NCBI RefSeq assembly: GCF_000407565.1
Contig: NZ_ASWI01000003.1
Location: 497,501-561,500 of the forward strand
Direction: 5' to 3'
Length of the DNA stretch: 64,000 nucleotides
Source: Enterococcus cecorum DSM 20682 = ATCC 43198
GTDB taxonomy: Bacteria; Bacillota; Bacilli; Lactobacillales; Enterococcaceae
The stretch's first letter is position 1, and each line of letters opens with the position of its first letter. Position numbers and translations under genes: made by a program. Under the pieces are notes generated by a model. The model saw only the letters and a list, made by a program, of their open reading frames with translations. It did no database searches and was not told the DNA's origin. Shown here in pieces: positions 18,996-27,712 of the stretch.

Positions 18996-20636
18996 ATGTC
19001 AGAACAATTTAAACAACAAGCCTCTTTAACCAATGAGGAAAAAATGGCGCGTGGATCAGCCTGGATGACGCTAGGTAATGTCGGTTCACGCTTAATCGGT
19101 GTTATATATATTTTACCATGGTATTACTGGATGGGAAGTCATGGACGAGAAGCAAATGCCTTATTTAATATGGGCTATAATGTTTATGCGTTATTTTTAA
19201 TGATTTCAACGGCCGGGATTCCCGCGGCTATTGCTAAACAAGTCGCTCACTATAATTCCAAACAACAATATGAATTAAGTCATCGTTTATTTAAAAAAGC
19301 GTTGATATTTATGGGAATTGTCGGCTTAATCAGTGCTGGAATCATGTATATCGCCTCACCAGCACTAGCAAGGATGTCTGGTGGTGGCGCAGAGTTGATT
19401 CCGATTATGCGTTCGTTAAGTGCCGCCATTTTGATTTTCCCTTGTATGAGTGTGATTCGTGGCTTTTTCCAAGGAAATCAAGATATGCGACCTTATGCTG
19501 TTTCACAATTAGCAGAACAAGTCATTCGCGTCTTTTACATGCTATTAGCGACTTTCATTATCATTAAAGTGATGCACGGCGATTATTTAAAAGCAGTCGA
19601 ACAATCAACTTTTGCGGCTTTTATTGGGGCACTTGCTTCGATGGCGGCTTTGATATACTTCTGGAAAAAGGCGGAAGTTCAATTTGAAGTCCAAAAAGAA
19701 GTTAGCCTACCTGGTGAATTGCTCGATACGAAAGCTTTAATCATTGATACTATTCGTCAGGCTATTCCTTTTACAATTGTTGGTGCAGGAACGACCATTT
19801 ATAAATTAGTCGACCAAATGACCTATGTACATATGATGCAGTCGTTTACGAAATTTACCAAGGACGAATTAGTGGCACAAATGGCCGTATTTGGCGGAAA
19901 CCCTGATAAGTTAACCATGGTCGTAATTGGCTTGGCTACTTCAATGGCGTTTACGAGTCTACCTTTAGTGACTGAAGCAGTAACGCAAGGAAAACACCGC
20001 GATTTAGCTCGTTTAATTAACAATAATTTCCAACTCTATGCTTTATTAATGTTTCCAGCGACTTTTGGCATGATTTTGCTAGCTTATCCATTGAATACCT
20101 TCTTTTATGAACCGGATAAATTAGCAGCAAAAGTCTTGATAGAAGCCTGTCTATCTGGAGTGTTTGTCGGCTTATTTATGCTTACTTCTTCTACTTTACA
20201 AGGAATGTATTACAATAAAGCAGCGGTAAAATTCTTTGCAGTAGGGATTGTCATTAAATTTATTTTGCAATATCCATGTATTTTATTATTCCAAATTTAT
20301 GGACCATTACTTTCAACAACGATTGGCATGGCTGTCTCATGTTATCTAAATATCCGTCAGTTGCAACAAGCCACACACTTTAATTATAAATTAACCTTGA
20401 GACGCATTTTATTAATTACAATTTTAACAGTGATGATGCTGTTAGCTGCGGCGATTGCAAAAGTTGTCTTTGGTCTCATTTTCAGCCCAGATCATAAGAT
20501 GACAGCCTTTTTACTATGTATTCCGGTTGCGGCAGTCGGAGGGGCGGTTTACTTGTACTTGATTTTGAAAGTTGGTATTGCTGAGAGATTATTAGGTTCA
20601 AGTATGACTCGCTTACGTCAAAAATTAAGAATTTAG
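18996..20636 (+). CDS. MurJ/YtgP-like lipid II flippase (MOP superfamily)
   Basis: A 546-residue integral membrane protein with about 14 hydrophobic segments and a conserved N-terminal GSAWMTLGNVGSRLIGVIYILP. It belongs to the polysaccharide-export branch of the MOP superfamily (SpoVB/YtgP). The streptococcal YtgP acts as MurJ, moving lipid II across the membrane; the location after murE and beside an RsuA-type gene matches the Bacillus ytgP-ytzG context. Flippase function is inferred from family. The ATG follows an AGAGGA site, and the next gene starts 12 bases after the stop. Confidence 0.85.
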   Translation: MSEQFKQQASLTNEEKMARGSAWMTLGNVGSRLIGVIYILPWYYWMGSHGREANALFNMGYNVYALFLMISTAGIPAAIAKQVAHYNSKQQYELSHRLFKKALIFMGIVGLISAGIMYIASPALARMSGGGAELIPIMRSLSAAILIFPCMSVIRGFFQGNQDMRPYAVSQLAEQVIRVFYMLLATFIIIKVMHGDYLKAVEQSTFAAFIGALASMAALIYFWKKAEVQFEVQKEVSLPGELLDTKALIIDTIRQAIPFTIVGAGTTIYKLVDQMTYVHMMQSFTKFTKDELVAQMAVFGGNPDKLTMVVIGLATSMAFTSLPLVTEAVTQGKHRDLARLINNNFQLYALLMFPATFGMILLAYPLNTFFYEPDKLAAKVLIEACLSGVFVGLFMLTSSTLQGMYYNKAAVKFFAVGIVIKFILQYPCILLFQIYGPLLSTTIGMAVSCYLNIRQLQQATHFNYKLTLRRILLITILTVMMLLAAAIAKVVFGLIFSPDHKMTAFLLCIPVAAVGGAVYLYLILKVGIAERLLGSSMTRLRQKLRI

Positions 20637-20648
20637 TAGGGTAATTTC

Positions 20649-21368
20649 ATGCGTTTAGATAAATATTTAGCAGATATGCAAATCGGCTCTAGAAAAGAAG
20701 TCAAAGTATTTATCAAAAAAGGTTTCGTTACTGTCAATGGTACGGTGATTAAGTCCGATAAATACCAAGTCGATGAAAAAGTAGATGAAGTGACATTTGA
20801 TGGAGAAGTGATTGGCTATCAAAAAGAATTTTATTACCTTTTAAATAAACCACAAGGCGTTATTTCAGCGACGATTGATGATTATGAAGAAACGGTATTA
20901 GATTTATTTAGCGATGAAGATTATCGGGAAGATTTATTTCCGGTGGGGCGTTTAGATAAAGATACGGAAGGGTTGTTAGTGATTACGAATGATGGTGCGT
21001 TATCTCATCGTTTGCTTTCTCCTAAGCGTCATGTGCCTAAAGAATACTATGTCCAAGTGAGCGGCTGTCTAACAAAAGAAGATCAAGCAAAGATGGCAGC
21101 GGGATTAAAGATTGATGGTGGGGAAATCTGTTTGCCTGCCGAATTAAAGATTTTAACGGTCGATGAAAGTGAACAAACCTCCACGGCACAGCTTATTTTA
21201 TATGAAGGGAAGTTTCATCAAGTCAAACGGATGATGCAGGCTTGTGGCAAAACGGTGACTTATTTGCAAAGAATTCGTATGGGAAATCTAACTTTACCAG
21301 AAAATCTTGCGTTAGGTGAATATCGAGCGTTAACTGCTGAAGAATTAGATTTATTACAACAAAAATAG
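20649..21368 (+). CDS. rsuA: RsuA-type 16S rRNA pseudouridine synthase
   Basis: A 239-residue protein with an N-terminal S4 RNA-binding domain (about residues 1-60) and an RsuA/RluB-type catalytic domain. The catalytic aspartate is D103 in GRLDKDTEGLLV; KFHQVKRM near the C-terminus is also typical. RsuA makes pseudouridine 516 in E. coli 16S rRNA; the exact target here is inferred. It is probably co-transcribed with the flippase gene, as in other Firmicutes. Confidence 0.85.
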   Translation: MRLDKYLADMQIGSRKEVKVFIKKGFVTVNGTVIKSDKYQVDEKVDEVTFDGEVIGYQKEFYYLLNKPQGVISATIDDYEETVLDLFSDEDYREDLFPVGRLDKDTEGLLVITNDGALSHRLLSPKRHVPKEYYVQVSGCLTKEDQAKMAAGLKIDGGEICLPAELKILTVDESEQTSTAQLILYEGKFHQVKRMMQACGKTVTYLQRIRMGNLTLPENLALGEYRALTAEELDLLQQK

Positions 21369-21473
21369 ACAAAATGAGAGCTATGTAAAGATAGACCTTT
21401 GCATAGCTCTTGATTTTTGAGGTTAAGGATTTATAATTGTAGTTACGCTATTGAAAAAATGGGAGATGAGTTT

Positions 21474-22484
21474 TTGAAATTTAACAAAATAGTGCCCTTA
21501 GTTGTAGGAGCAGGTTTCTTTTTATGGGGGAGTCCTGTTCATGCAAGTGAGATTGAACAACAAATGAAGCAAAATCAAGACCAATTAAATCAAGTGCATC
21601 AACAAACACAGACTTTTTTATCACAGATTGAACATTATCTTCAAGAAATGAATGAGAATAAGACAAAAGAAGAAGATTTTGAAAAAGCTGTCTTGAAAGA
21701 AAAGGACGTTTATGAAAAGAAAGAACAAGAAATCGAAAAATTACAGCATAAGTACAATCGTCTATCTAAATCAAATGATGAAATTTTAACACCAAAAGAA
21801 TTGGAAAAGAAAACCAATCAGTTAATTGATTTAAAAGATAAGATTCGCTTCTTGGATGAAAAAGCTGAAAAATATCCGAAAATCATTGAAGACCTTGAAT
21901 CAAAGGTTACTTATTACCAAGAAAAGCGCGTAACTTGCGAGTCCCAACGAGCCATTTTAACAGCTAAAGTGAAAGACTTGAATGCACAGTCAAATAAATT
22001 GCAAGCAGATTTAAAAGTTCTTCAACAGAAAAAAGTAGAAGAGGACAAAAAGAAAGCAAAAGAAGCCGAAGCCAAAGTGACTGGTTTTGCTTCTCCATTA
22101 GAAACGCGTCTAGTCGTATCTAGTGGGTTTGGTGGCCGCCCTGATCCAAATGGTAAGTCTGGTACACAGCATGATGGAATTGATTTACCTGGAAGTCTCA
22201 ATCAAAATATATTAGCTGCTCGTGCTGGTCAAGTTGTGACAACCGGTAGTCATCCAAGCGCAGGAAATTATATCATTGTCAAACACGATAATGGTTTTTA
22301 TAGCTATTATTTGCATTTAAATCAAATTTTAGTGAAGTCAGGAGATAATGTTGCCCTAGGTCAAGTCATTGGTAAAATGGGTACGACCGGAAATTCAACG
22401 GGTGTCCATCTTCACTTTGGACTAGCTAAAACACCAAATTGGCAAGGGTTCGTGGATCCTGCGTATGCCTTGAGATTAAAATAA
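21474..22484 (+). CDS. Secreted M23 peptidase with coiled coil
   Basis: A 337-residue exported protein: signal peptide (about residues 1-25, ending PVHASE), a charged coiled coil (about 30-195) and a C-terminal LytM/M23 domain with zinc ligands H233 and D237 (HDGID) and H314 (H312-L-H314). All metal and catalytic positions look intact, so it could cut peptidoglycan cross-bridges, or activate other hydrolases like EnvC/NlpD; the coiled coil suggests regulation by a partner. The frame is open from TTG 21417, but no ribosome site supports it or ATG 21459; GGGAG (about 21461-21465) precedes TTG 21474, which gives a proper signal peptide. Confidence 0.88.
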   Translation: MKFNKIVPLVVGAGFFLWGSPVHASEIEQQMKQNQDQLNQVHQQTQTFLSQIEHYLQEMNENKTKEEDFEKAVLKEKDVYEKKEQEIEKLQHKYNRLSKSNDEILTPKELEKKTNQLIDLKDKIRFLDEKAEKYPKIIEDLESKVTYYQEKRVTCESQRAILTAKVKDLNAQSNKLQADLKVLQQKKVEEDKKKAKEAEAKVTGFASPLETRLVVSSGFGGRPDPNGKSGTQHDGIDLPGSLNQNILAARAGQVVTTGSHPSAGNYIIVKHDNGFYSYYLHLNQILVKSGDNVALGQVIGKMGTTGNSTGVHLHFGLAKTPNWQGFVDPAYALRLK

Positions 22485-22490
22485 AATAAT

Positions 22491-22538
22491 AAAAAGCGTA
22501 TTTCATAGGAGAGCTTGTCTCAATGAAATACGCTTTTT
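22491..22538. terminator. Bidirectional terminator between the M23 gene and the DeoR gene
   Basis: A perfect 15-bp stem (22491-22505 with 22524-22538) with A-runs and T-runs on both sides, between convergent genes. Confidence 0.9.
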
Positions 22539-22547
22539 TAGTCGAAC

Positions 22548-23303
22548 TTAAACTTGAATTACTTGTACGCCAGATTTTTCAAGAGCAGTAAGGATTCTCT
22601 CGTCAGCATAGGAGTCAGTGATTAATATATCAATATCCTCGATTTTTCCAATGGTAAAGTTTGCTTGATGACCAATTTTACGGTAGTCACAAACAACAAT
22701 TAATGTGCTTGAGTTTTCGATAATTTTCTGATTGATTTTAGATTCATGAAAGACAGAGGTGGTAATTCCGGTCGTTAAATCTACCCCATCACAACCAATA
22801 ATACTGACATCAGATCTAGCATGGGCAAAAGAATCGACAGCGATATCTCCTGTTAAGGCTTTTTTTGAGTAACGAATTTCACCACCACTTAAGATGATTG
22901 AGGAGTCAGGATGGTGTTGGATATCTGCGACTGCTAAATTATTTGTCATCAAAATGATGCTTGTATCTTGCAAAAATTGTAGGGACGCAGTGGCAGTTGA
23001 ACTAGTGTTGATAAATAAAGTATCTCCATCTTCTACATGTCTGGCTGCCTCTTTAGCAATACTTAGCTTGATTTGTTCAAGAGGATCATTTTTTTGTCCC
23101 TCTACTTCTTGAAAAATTTCTACATAGCCAAAAGGTTGGATAATTTGCCCCATTTCAGATAACTTTGCACAATCTCTGCGAATAGTCATCTCAGAAACGT
23201 TAAAATATTTACTTAAATCTTTTATTTCTGTTCTTCCATTTTCTTTCAAATAATGTAGGATTTCTTCTCTTCTTTGCCTGATTTCTTCATTAGAGCGCTT
23301 CAT
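22548..23303 (-). CDS. DeoR-family regulator, probable ula operon repressor
   Basis: A 251-residue DeoR-family protein: N-terminal helix-turn-helix (about residues 20-50, KDLSKYFNVSEMTIRRD) and a C-terminal sugar-phosphate-sensing domain with SGGEIRYSKKALTG, IIGCDGVD and VVCDYRKIG. The frame is open from GTG 23312, but ATG 23303 is 8 bases from GAGGG and is preferred. It overlaps the upstream gene by 14 bases, so the two are co-transcribed. Its placement opposite the L-ascorbate operon suggests UlaR-like control; the phased repeats at 24076-24151 are candidate operators. Confidence 0.87.
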   Translation of the reverse strand: MKRSNEEIRQRREEILHYLKENGRTEIKDLSKYFNVSEMTIRRDCAKLSEMGQIIQPFGYVEIFQEVEGQKNDPLEQIKLSIAKEAARHVEDGDTLFINTSSTATASLQFLQDTSIILMTNNLAVADIQHHPDSSIILSGGEIRYSKKALTGDIAVDSFAHARSDVSIIGCDGVDLTTGITTSVFHESKINQKIIENSSTLIVVCDYRKIGHQANFTIGKIEDIDILITDSYADERILTALEKSGVQVIQV

Positions 23304-24054
23304 TTTCTTCACCCTCAGTTAGTTTACGTAAAGTTGTAGTATATTTTTTTATCAAAGTTGTGTTACCAATTTTTTTAGCAGATTTTATTATTATTTGATA
23401 ATGAATTATTTTTTCTCTAGTGTTAAAATAATTGATATCGGTATTTTCTAGGGCTTGTATTCCTTTTTGGTTTCTGCCATTTAAAATGTAATGGATTTCC
23501 TCGATTTGTGAAAAAGAAAATAAAGGGGATAGATTTTTTTGTTTTGTTGATTGAAATTGTTTCAGTTTATCTATCATCATTAAAGCTTTATCGCTTTCAT
23601 CAAGAAAATAGTAGCACAAAAGTTGATAGTAGTAAAAAATAAATAGATAGTCTAATTTCGCTTTAAAAAATCTTTCATTAGTAATTAGATGCTTTAAACA
23701 TTTGTCGTATTGTTGTTGATCAAACAAGCATAACGTATCAAACAATATGAATGAACCTTTAAAGCCACGAAAGATATCCAATTTCTGAAGTTTGCTTTGA
23801 TATTGTTTAGCCAGTGTTGGATTTACGTCTTGTGTTTGAGCGATAATCATTTTTTGATAAAGTTTCTTCAAGTACTCATAATAAGTTGCCCCGATTAAAA
23901 TGAAGATTCCTACTATAAAGAAAAATATTTTTCCACTTATTGATGGTGCTTTTATGATTGTTAATGCTAAGTATAATGCAAAAACAGCAATTGCGCCCCA
24001 AATATAGTATTGTTTAACAAATAATATGAGATATTTACCTGTGTTTTTGTTCAT
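23290..24054 (-). CDS. Unrecognised membrane-anchored protein upstream of the DeoR gene
   Basis: A 254-residue protein I do not recognise. Two hydrophobic segments near the N-terminus (about residues 15-32 and 40-57) are followed by a helical, lysine- and tyrosine-rich cytoplasmic part whose spacing recalls TPR-like repeats (FDQQQYDKCLKHLI, YFLDESDKALMMIDKL). ATG 24054 has GAGGTG at a good distance; an in-frame GTG lies at 24063. It is translationally overlapped with the DeoR gene and divergent from ula. It might sense envelope or nutrient state for the operon; that is a guess from context. Confidence 0.6.
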   Translation of the reverse strand: MNKNTGKYLILFVKQYYIWGAIAVFALYLALTIIKAPSISGKIFFFIVGIFILIGATYYEYLKKLYQKMIIAQTQDVNPTLAKQYQSKLQKLDIFRGFKGSFILFDTLCLFDQQQYDKCLKHLITNERFFKAKLDYLFIFYYYQLLCYYFLDESDKALMMIDKLKQFQSTKQKNLSPLFSFSQIEEIHYILNGRNQKGIQALENTDINYFNTREKIIHYQIIIKSAKKIGNTTLIKKYTTTLRKLTEGEENEAL

Positions 24055-24075
24055 CTTTCTCACCTCACTTGGATA

Positions 24076-24151
24076 TTAACATATAAAATACTTAATTACC
24101 ATATAATAATGATACATTAACATAAAATATCTAAAACTAACATATATTATG
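24076..24151. promoter_or_regulatory. Four helically phased TTAACATA repeats upstream of ula
   Basis: Direct repeats start at 24076 (TTAACATA), 24096 (TTACCATA), 24117 (TTAACATA) and 24137 (CTAACATA), each followed by an A/T tract ending in AT. Spacings are 20, 21 and 20 bases, so all four face the same side of the helix. They lie just upstream of the ula -35 box and also in the leader of the divergent DeoR transcript. DeoR-family proteins often bind direct repeats, making these candidate operators. Confidence 0.6.
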
Positions 24152-24152
24152 T

Positions 24153-24180
24153 TTGTAAACGAATACAAAAACACTATAAT
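24153..24180 (+). promoter_or_regulatory. ula promoter with overlapping cre site
   Basis: A TATAAT -10 box lies at 24175-24180. The -35 region around 24152-24158 is covered by TTGTAAACGAATACA (24153-24167), which fits the cre consensus WTGNAANCGNWNNCW at every fixed position. CcpA bound here would block RNA polymerase, giving glucose repression of L-ascorbate use. Confidence 0.75.
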
Positions 24181-24223
24181 GAGAGTGTAAAGAAAAATAA
24201 ATGATGTTTCGGAGGAATGTATC

Positions 24224-25291
24224 ATGGCAAATAACGTAAACGAAGTAACAAAAGAAAGTTGGATTCTTTCTACATTTCCTGAGTGGGGAACGTATTTAAA
24301 TGAAGAAATAGCGGATACTAAAGTTGAAGAAGGAACTGTTGCTATGTGGTGGCTTGGTTGTACCGGGATTTGGTTAAAGTCACATGAAGGAACCAACATT
24401 TTATGTGATTTATGGTGCGGAACAGGTAAACGTACCCATGGGAATGGCTTAATGAAACAAGGACACCAAATGATGAGAATGAGTGGTGTGAAGAAATTAC
24501 AACCAAATCTTCGTACTCAGCCATTCGTTATCGATCCATTTGAAGTGAAAGATGTAGATGCTTTAGTTGTCACCCATATACATTCTGATCACTTAGATAT
24601 TAATACGGCCGCTGCAGTTCACAAAAATTGTCCAAAGGCCAAATTTATTGGACCACAAGAAGTCGTTAATACATGGTTAGGTTGGGGAATTCCTGAAGAA
24701 AAGACAATCGTAGTTCTTCCTAAAGACGAAGTGAAGATTAAAGATGTTACAATTGTTGCTTTGGAAGCATTTGACCGTACAGCTTTAGTAACATGTAGTG
24801 ATCCTGAGGTTAGCTTAAAAGGTAAAATGCCTCAAGATATGGATGAAATTGCAGTAAACTATCTATTCAAAACATCTGGCGGAAACATTTATCATGCGGG
24901 GGATTCACATTATTCAAACCTTTTTGCAAAACACGGGAATGAATACGAAATTGATGTCTGCTTAGGTGCTTATGGTGAAAACCCACGAGGAATTACAGAT
25001 AAAGTCACTTCAGTAGATATGTTAAGAATGGCTGAATCATTAAATGCAAAAGTGGTGATTCCAGTTCATTATGATATCTGGTCAAACTTTATGGCAGATC
25101 CAAAAGAAATTACCGAAATTTGGAAATTCAAAAAAGATCGTTTGCAATATCAATTTAAACCATATATTTGGCAAGTAGGCGGTAAATTTGTCTATCCAAC
25201 CAATAAAGATGACATGGAATTTAATTTTGATCGCGGCTTCTCAGATTGCTTCGTTCAAGAAAATGATACCCCATTCCCATCATTCTTATAA
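24224..25291 (+). CDS. ulaG: L-ascorbate-6-phosphate lactonase UlaG
   Basis: A 355-residue metallo-beta-lactamase-fold enzyme. The metal motif THIHSDHLD gives H118, H120, D122 and H123; further ligands lie in YHAGDSH and VIPVHYD. Length and ends ([22 protein letters not shown]) match UlaG. It opens the lactone ring of L-ascorbate 6-phosphate, the first step after uptake. ATG 24224 follows GGAGGA. As first gene of the operon it is under the cre and phased-repeat control region. Its stop is 18 bases from the ulaC start. Confidence 0.95.
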   Translation: MANNVNEVTKESWILSTFPEWGTYLNEEIADTKVEEGTVAMWWLGCTGIWLKSHEGTNILCDLWCGTGKRTHGNGLMKQGHQMMRMSGVKKLQPNLRTQPFVIDPFEVKDVDALVVTHIHSDHLDINTAAAVHKNCPKAKFIGPQEVVNTWLGWGIPEEKTIVVLPKDEVKIKDVTIVALEAFDRTALVTCSDPEVSLKGKMPQDMDEIAVNYLFKTSGGNIYHAGDSHYSNLFAKHGNEYEIDVCLGAYGENPRGITDKVTSVDMLRMAESLNAKVVIPVHYDIWSNFMADPKEITEIWKFKKDRLQYQFKPYIWQVGGKFVYPTNKDDMEFNFDRGFSDCFVQENDTPFPSFL

Positions 25292-25309
25292 TTGAAAGGG
25301 CTGTTAGCA

Positions 25310-25768
25310 ATGTTGAAATACTTTTATGATAACCAACTAATTAATATCACGGAAAAACATCCAAAAAATTGGGAAGAAGCGATTGAAATCAGTGGTGAAG
25401 TCTTAAAAGAAAAAGGCTTAATTACCGATGAATATATTCAATCAGTTATTCGTGATGTTCATGAGTATGGACCATATATAGTGATTATTCCTAATGTAGC
25501 CATGCCTCACTCATCTGCTAACAATCAAGGCGTATTAGGTACTGGAATTGGTTTTACCATTCTTCCAGAAAAAGTTTATTTTGAAGAAGGCAATGAAGAA
25601 AAGCAGGCCAAGCTTTTCTTCACACTTGCCGCTAAAAATGGGGAAGAACATATGCAAAATATCGCTAATCTTTCAGAAATGTTAATGACAGATGGCTTAG
25701 TCGATGATTTGTTAACGATTCAAACCATGGATGATTACCTGGCAATAATGAAAAAATATAATATTTAA
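25310..25768 (+). CDS. ulaC: L-ascorbate PTS enzyme IIA
   Basis: A 152-residue EIIA of the mannitol/fructose type. The phosphorylated histidine is H67 in VAMPHSSAN. It takes phosphate from HPr and passes it to UlaB. The frame is open from TTG 25292, but GAAAGGG (25294-25300) fits ATG 25310 (MLKYFYDNQLI). It lies between ulaG and ulaA, with 20 bases to ulaA, where AGGAGG is present. Confidence 0.92.
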   Translation: MLKYFYDNQLINITEKHPKNWEEAIEISGEVLKEKGLITDEYIQSVIRDVHEYGPYIVIIPNVAMPHSSANNQGVLGTGIGFTILPEKVYFEEGNEEKQAKLFFTLAAKNGEEHMQNIANLSEMLMTDGLVDDLLTIQTMDDYLAIMKKYNI

Positions 25769-25788
25769 ATTCGAGGAGGAATCCGAAA

Positions 25789-27264
25789 ATGGAAAAAATT
25801 GGCGATATCTTACTAGTCATTTGGTCTTATTTTGCAAAGAACATTTTGACCCAACCAGCATTTTTAATCGGGTTGATTGTATTTGTGGGTTATGTGCTTT
25901 TAAAACGACCACTATATGAATCAATTTCAGGTTTCTTAAAAGCAACAGTTGGTTATCTTATTTTAACTGTTGGTTCTGGCGGCTTGGTTAATAATTTCCG
26001 TCCGATTTTAGTAGGTTTGAAAGATCGTTTTCAATTGCATGCGATGGTAACTGACCCATATTTTGGACAAAATGCGGTCACTGAAGGGATTGAAAAAACT
26101 TTTGGACGTACATTTGGTGATACAATGCTCTTATTGCTCATTGCATTTATCTTTAATATTCTATTAGTTCGTTTTAGAAAATACACCAAATTACGTGCAG
26201 TCTTCACAACCGGTAATGTTCAAGTACAACAAGCAGCCACAGCATTCTGGTTATTGCTATTTTGTTTCCCACAACTTGGGCGAATTGAAGTATTATTAGT
26301 TATGGGCTTAATTTTAGGTTGTTACTGGGCTGTGGGCTCTAATTTGACAGTAGATATTTGCCAAGATTTAACTGAAGGTGCAGGATTTGCCGTTGCTCAC
26401 CAACAAATGTTTGGTATTTATTTATTTGCTAAGTTGTCTGAACGCTTCAAAAAGAATAAATCTAATAAACGTTTAGAAGATATTGAGTTACCAGGATTTT
26501 TATCAATGTTCAATGAAAATATGGTAGCAACTTCAATCTTAATGCTTTTATTCTTCGGTATTATTTTGCTAGTTTTAGGTCAAGATTACTTGCTTAAAGC
26601 AGGATTCATGCAACCGGGTCAAAGTTTCTTATTCTATATTTTACAGACTTCATTAATGTTTGCGGTTTACTTAGCTATCTTACAATTGGGGGTACGTACC
26701 TTCGTTGCTGAATTAACAGATTCATTTAACGGTATTTCAAACACATTGTTACCAGGTGCGGTTCCAGGTATTGATATTGCAGCAACCTTTGCTTTTGGTT
26801 CTTCAAATGCAGTTACTGTAGGATTCTTATTTGGTGCATTAGGACAATTTGTGATGATTATGCTACTTATCTTATTGAAATCACCAACGATTGTCGTTGC
26901 AGGATTTATCCCATTATTCTTTGACAACGCCGCTATTGCAGTATTTTCTAATAACCGTGGTGGTATCAAAGCAGCGATGATCTTCCCATTCATTTCTGGC
27001 TTAATTCAAGTCGGAGGTTCTGCATTAATTGCTTCATGGGTTGGTTTAGCACAATTTGGTGGCTATATTGGTATGTTTGACTGGGCAACTGTATGGCCAG
27101 GAATTACGGTAGCGATGAAGTTCTTAGGATTTATCGGTGTGGCTTTAGTCGTTGTCTTACTGTTAGCGATTCCACAATTACAATATCGTGCAGATCCTAA
27201 AGGTTACTTCTTAATTGTAGATGATTATGATGCTTATTTAGAGTATAAAGCACAAAAAGCGTAA
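25789..27264 (+). CDS. ulaA: L-ascorbate PTS permease enzyme IIC
   Basis: A 491-residue polytopic membrane protein of the EIIC SgaT/UlaA family, with about 11 hydrophobic segments and family tracts VGYLILTVGSGGLVNNFRP and GAVPGIDIAATFAFG. It moves L-ascorbate through the membrane while UlaB phosphorylates it. ATG 25789 has an AGGAGGA site. A hairpin follows the gene at 27277, before ulaB. Confidence 0.95.
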   Translation: MEKIGDILLVIWSYFAKNILTQPAFLIGLIVFVGYVLLKRPLYESISGFLKATVGYLILTVGSGGLVNNFRPILVGLKDRFQLHAMVTDPYFGQNAVTEGIEKTFGRTFGDTMLLLLIAFIFNILLVRFRKYTKLRAVFTTGNVQVQQAATAFWLLLFCFPQLGRIEVLLVMGLILGCYWAVGSNLTVDICQDLTEGAGFAVAHQQMFGIYLFAKLSERFKKNKSNKRLEDIELPGFLSMFNENMVATSILMLLFFGIILLVLGQDYLLKAGFMQPGQSFLFYILQTSLMFAVYLAILQLGVRTFVAELTDSFNGISNTLLPGAVPGIDIAATFAFGSSNAVTVGFLFGALGQFVMIMLLILLKSPTIVVAGFIPLFFDNAAIAVFSNNRGGIKAAMIFPFISGLIQVGGSALIASWVGLAQFGGYIGMFDWATVWPGITVAMKFLGFIGVALVVVLLLAIPQLQYRADPKGYFLIVDDYDAYLEYKAQKA

Positions 27265-27276
27265 ATGTTAATAACT

Positions 27277-27298
27277 GGGGGATGGCTCATAATCCCCC
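27277..27298 (+). other. Intercistronic hairpin between ulaA and ulaB
   Basis: A perfect 7-bp stem GGGGGAT (27277-27283) with ATCCCCC (27292-27298) and an 8-base loop, without a T-run. It is more likely an RNA-stability or processing element than a terminator. Confidence 0.55.
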
Positions 27299-27344
27299 TT
27301 AAGATGAAATTTTAAATGCGTCAAGCGAAAGGAAGGAATATAAA

Positions 27345-27647
27345 ATGCGAGTATTAGTATCATGTGCAAATGGTTCAGGAACAAGTTTAATGATGATGAG
27401 AAGTGTGGAAAAAGCACTTAAAGCAGAAGGATTTAAAATTACCAATATTCATCACTGCGCAATTGCAGAAGGAAAAAGTACAGCTAAAAACTATGATGTT
27501 GTCTTTACACCAATGAATTTTGTAAACATGTTTGATCATGCAAAGGAAAAAGGTGTAACAGTTATCGGTGTTAAGAATGTAATGTCACCAAAAGAAATTA
27601 CAGACCGAGTAAGAGAAACGGATTTAGCTGCTAGATTTATCAAATAA
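27345..27647 (+). CDS. ulaB: L-ascorbate PTS enzyme IIB
   Basis: A 100-residue EIIB of the lactose/ascorbate fold. The phosphocysteine is C7 in VSCANGSGTS. It transfers phosphate from UlaC to the incoming sugar at UlaA. It is preceded by an AAGGAAGGA site and separated from both neighbours by hairpins, which may allow its amount to be set apart from the permease and catabolic enzymes. Confidence 0.94.
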   Translation: MRVLVSCANGSGTSLMMMRSVEKALKAEGFKITNIHHCAIAEGKSTAKNYDVVFTPMNFVNMFDHAKEKGVTVIGVKNVMSPKEITDRVRETDLAARFIK

Positions 27648-27653
27648 TTGCCG

Positions 27654-27690
27654 AATCATCAAGTAAGGATTTTCCTTGCTTGATGATTTT
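27654..27690 (+). other. Strong intercistronic hairpin between ulaB and ulaD
   Basis: A 16-bp stem (27654-27669 with 27673-27688) with one G-U pair and a 3-base loop, followed only by TTC. It could be a leaky terminator or an mRNA 3'-end stabiliser separating the PTS part from the enzyme part of the operon. Confidence 0.65.
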
Positions 27691-27712
27691 CAAAAGAAAC
27701 GAGGAATAAGAA

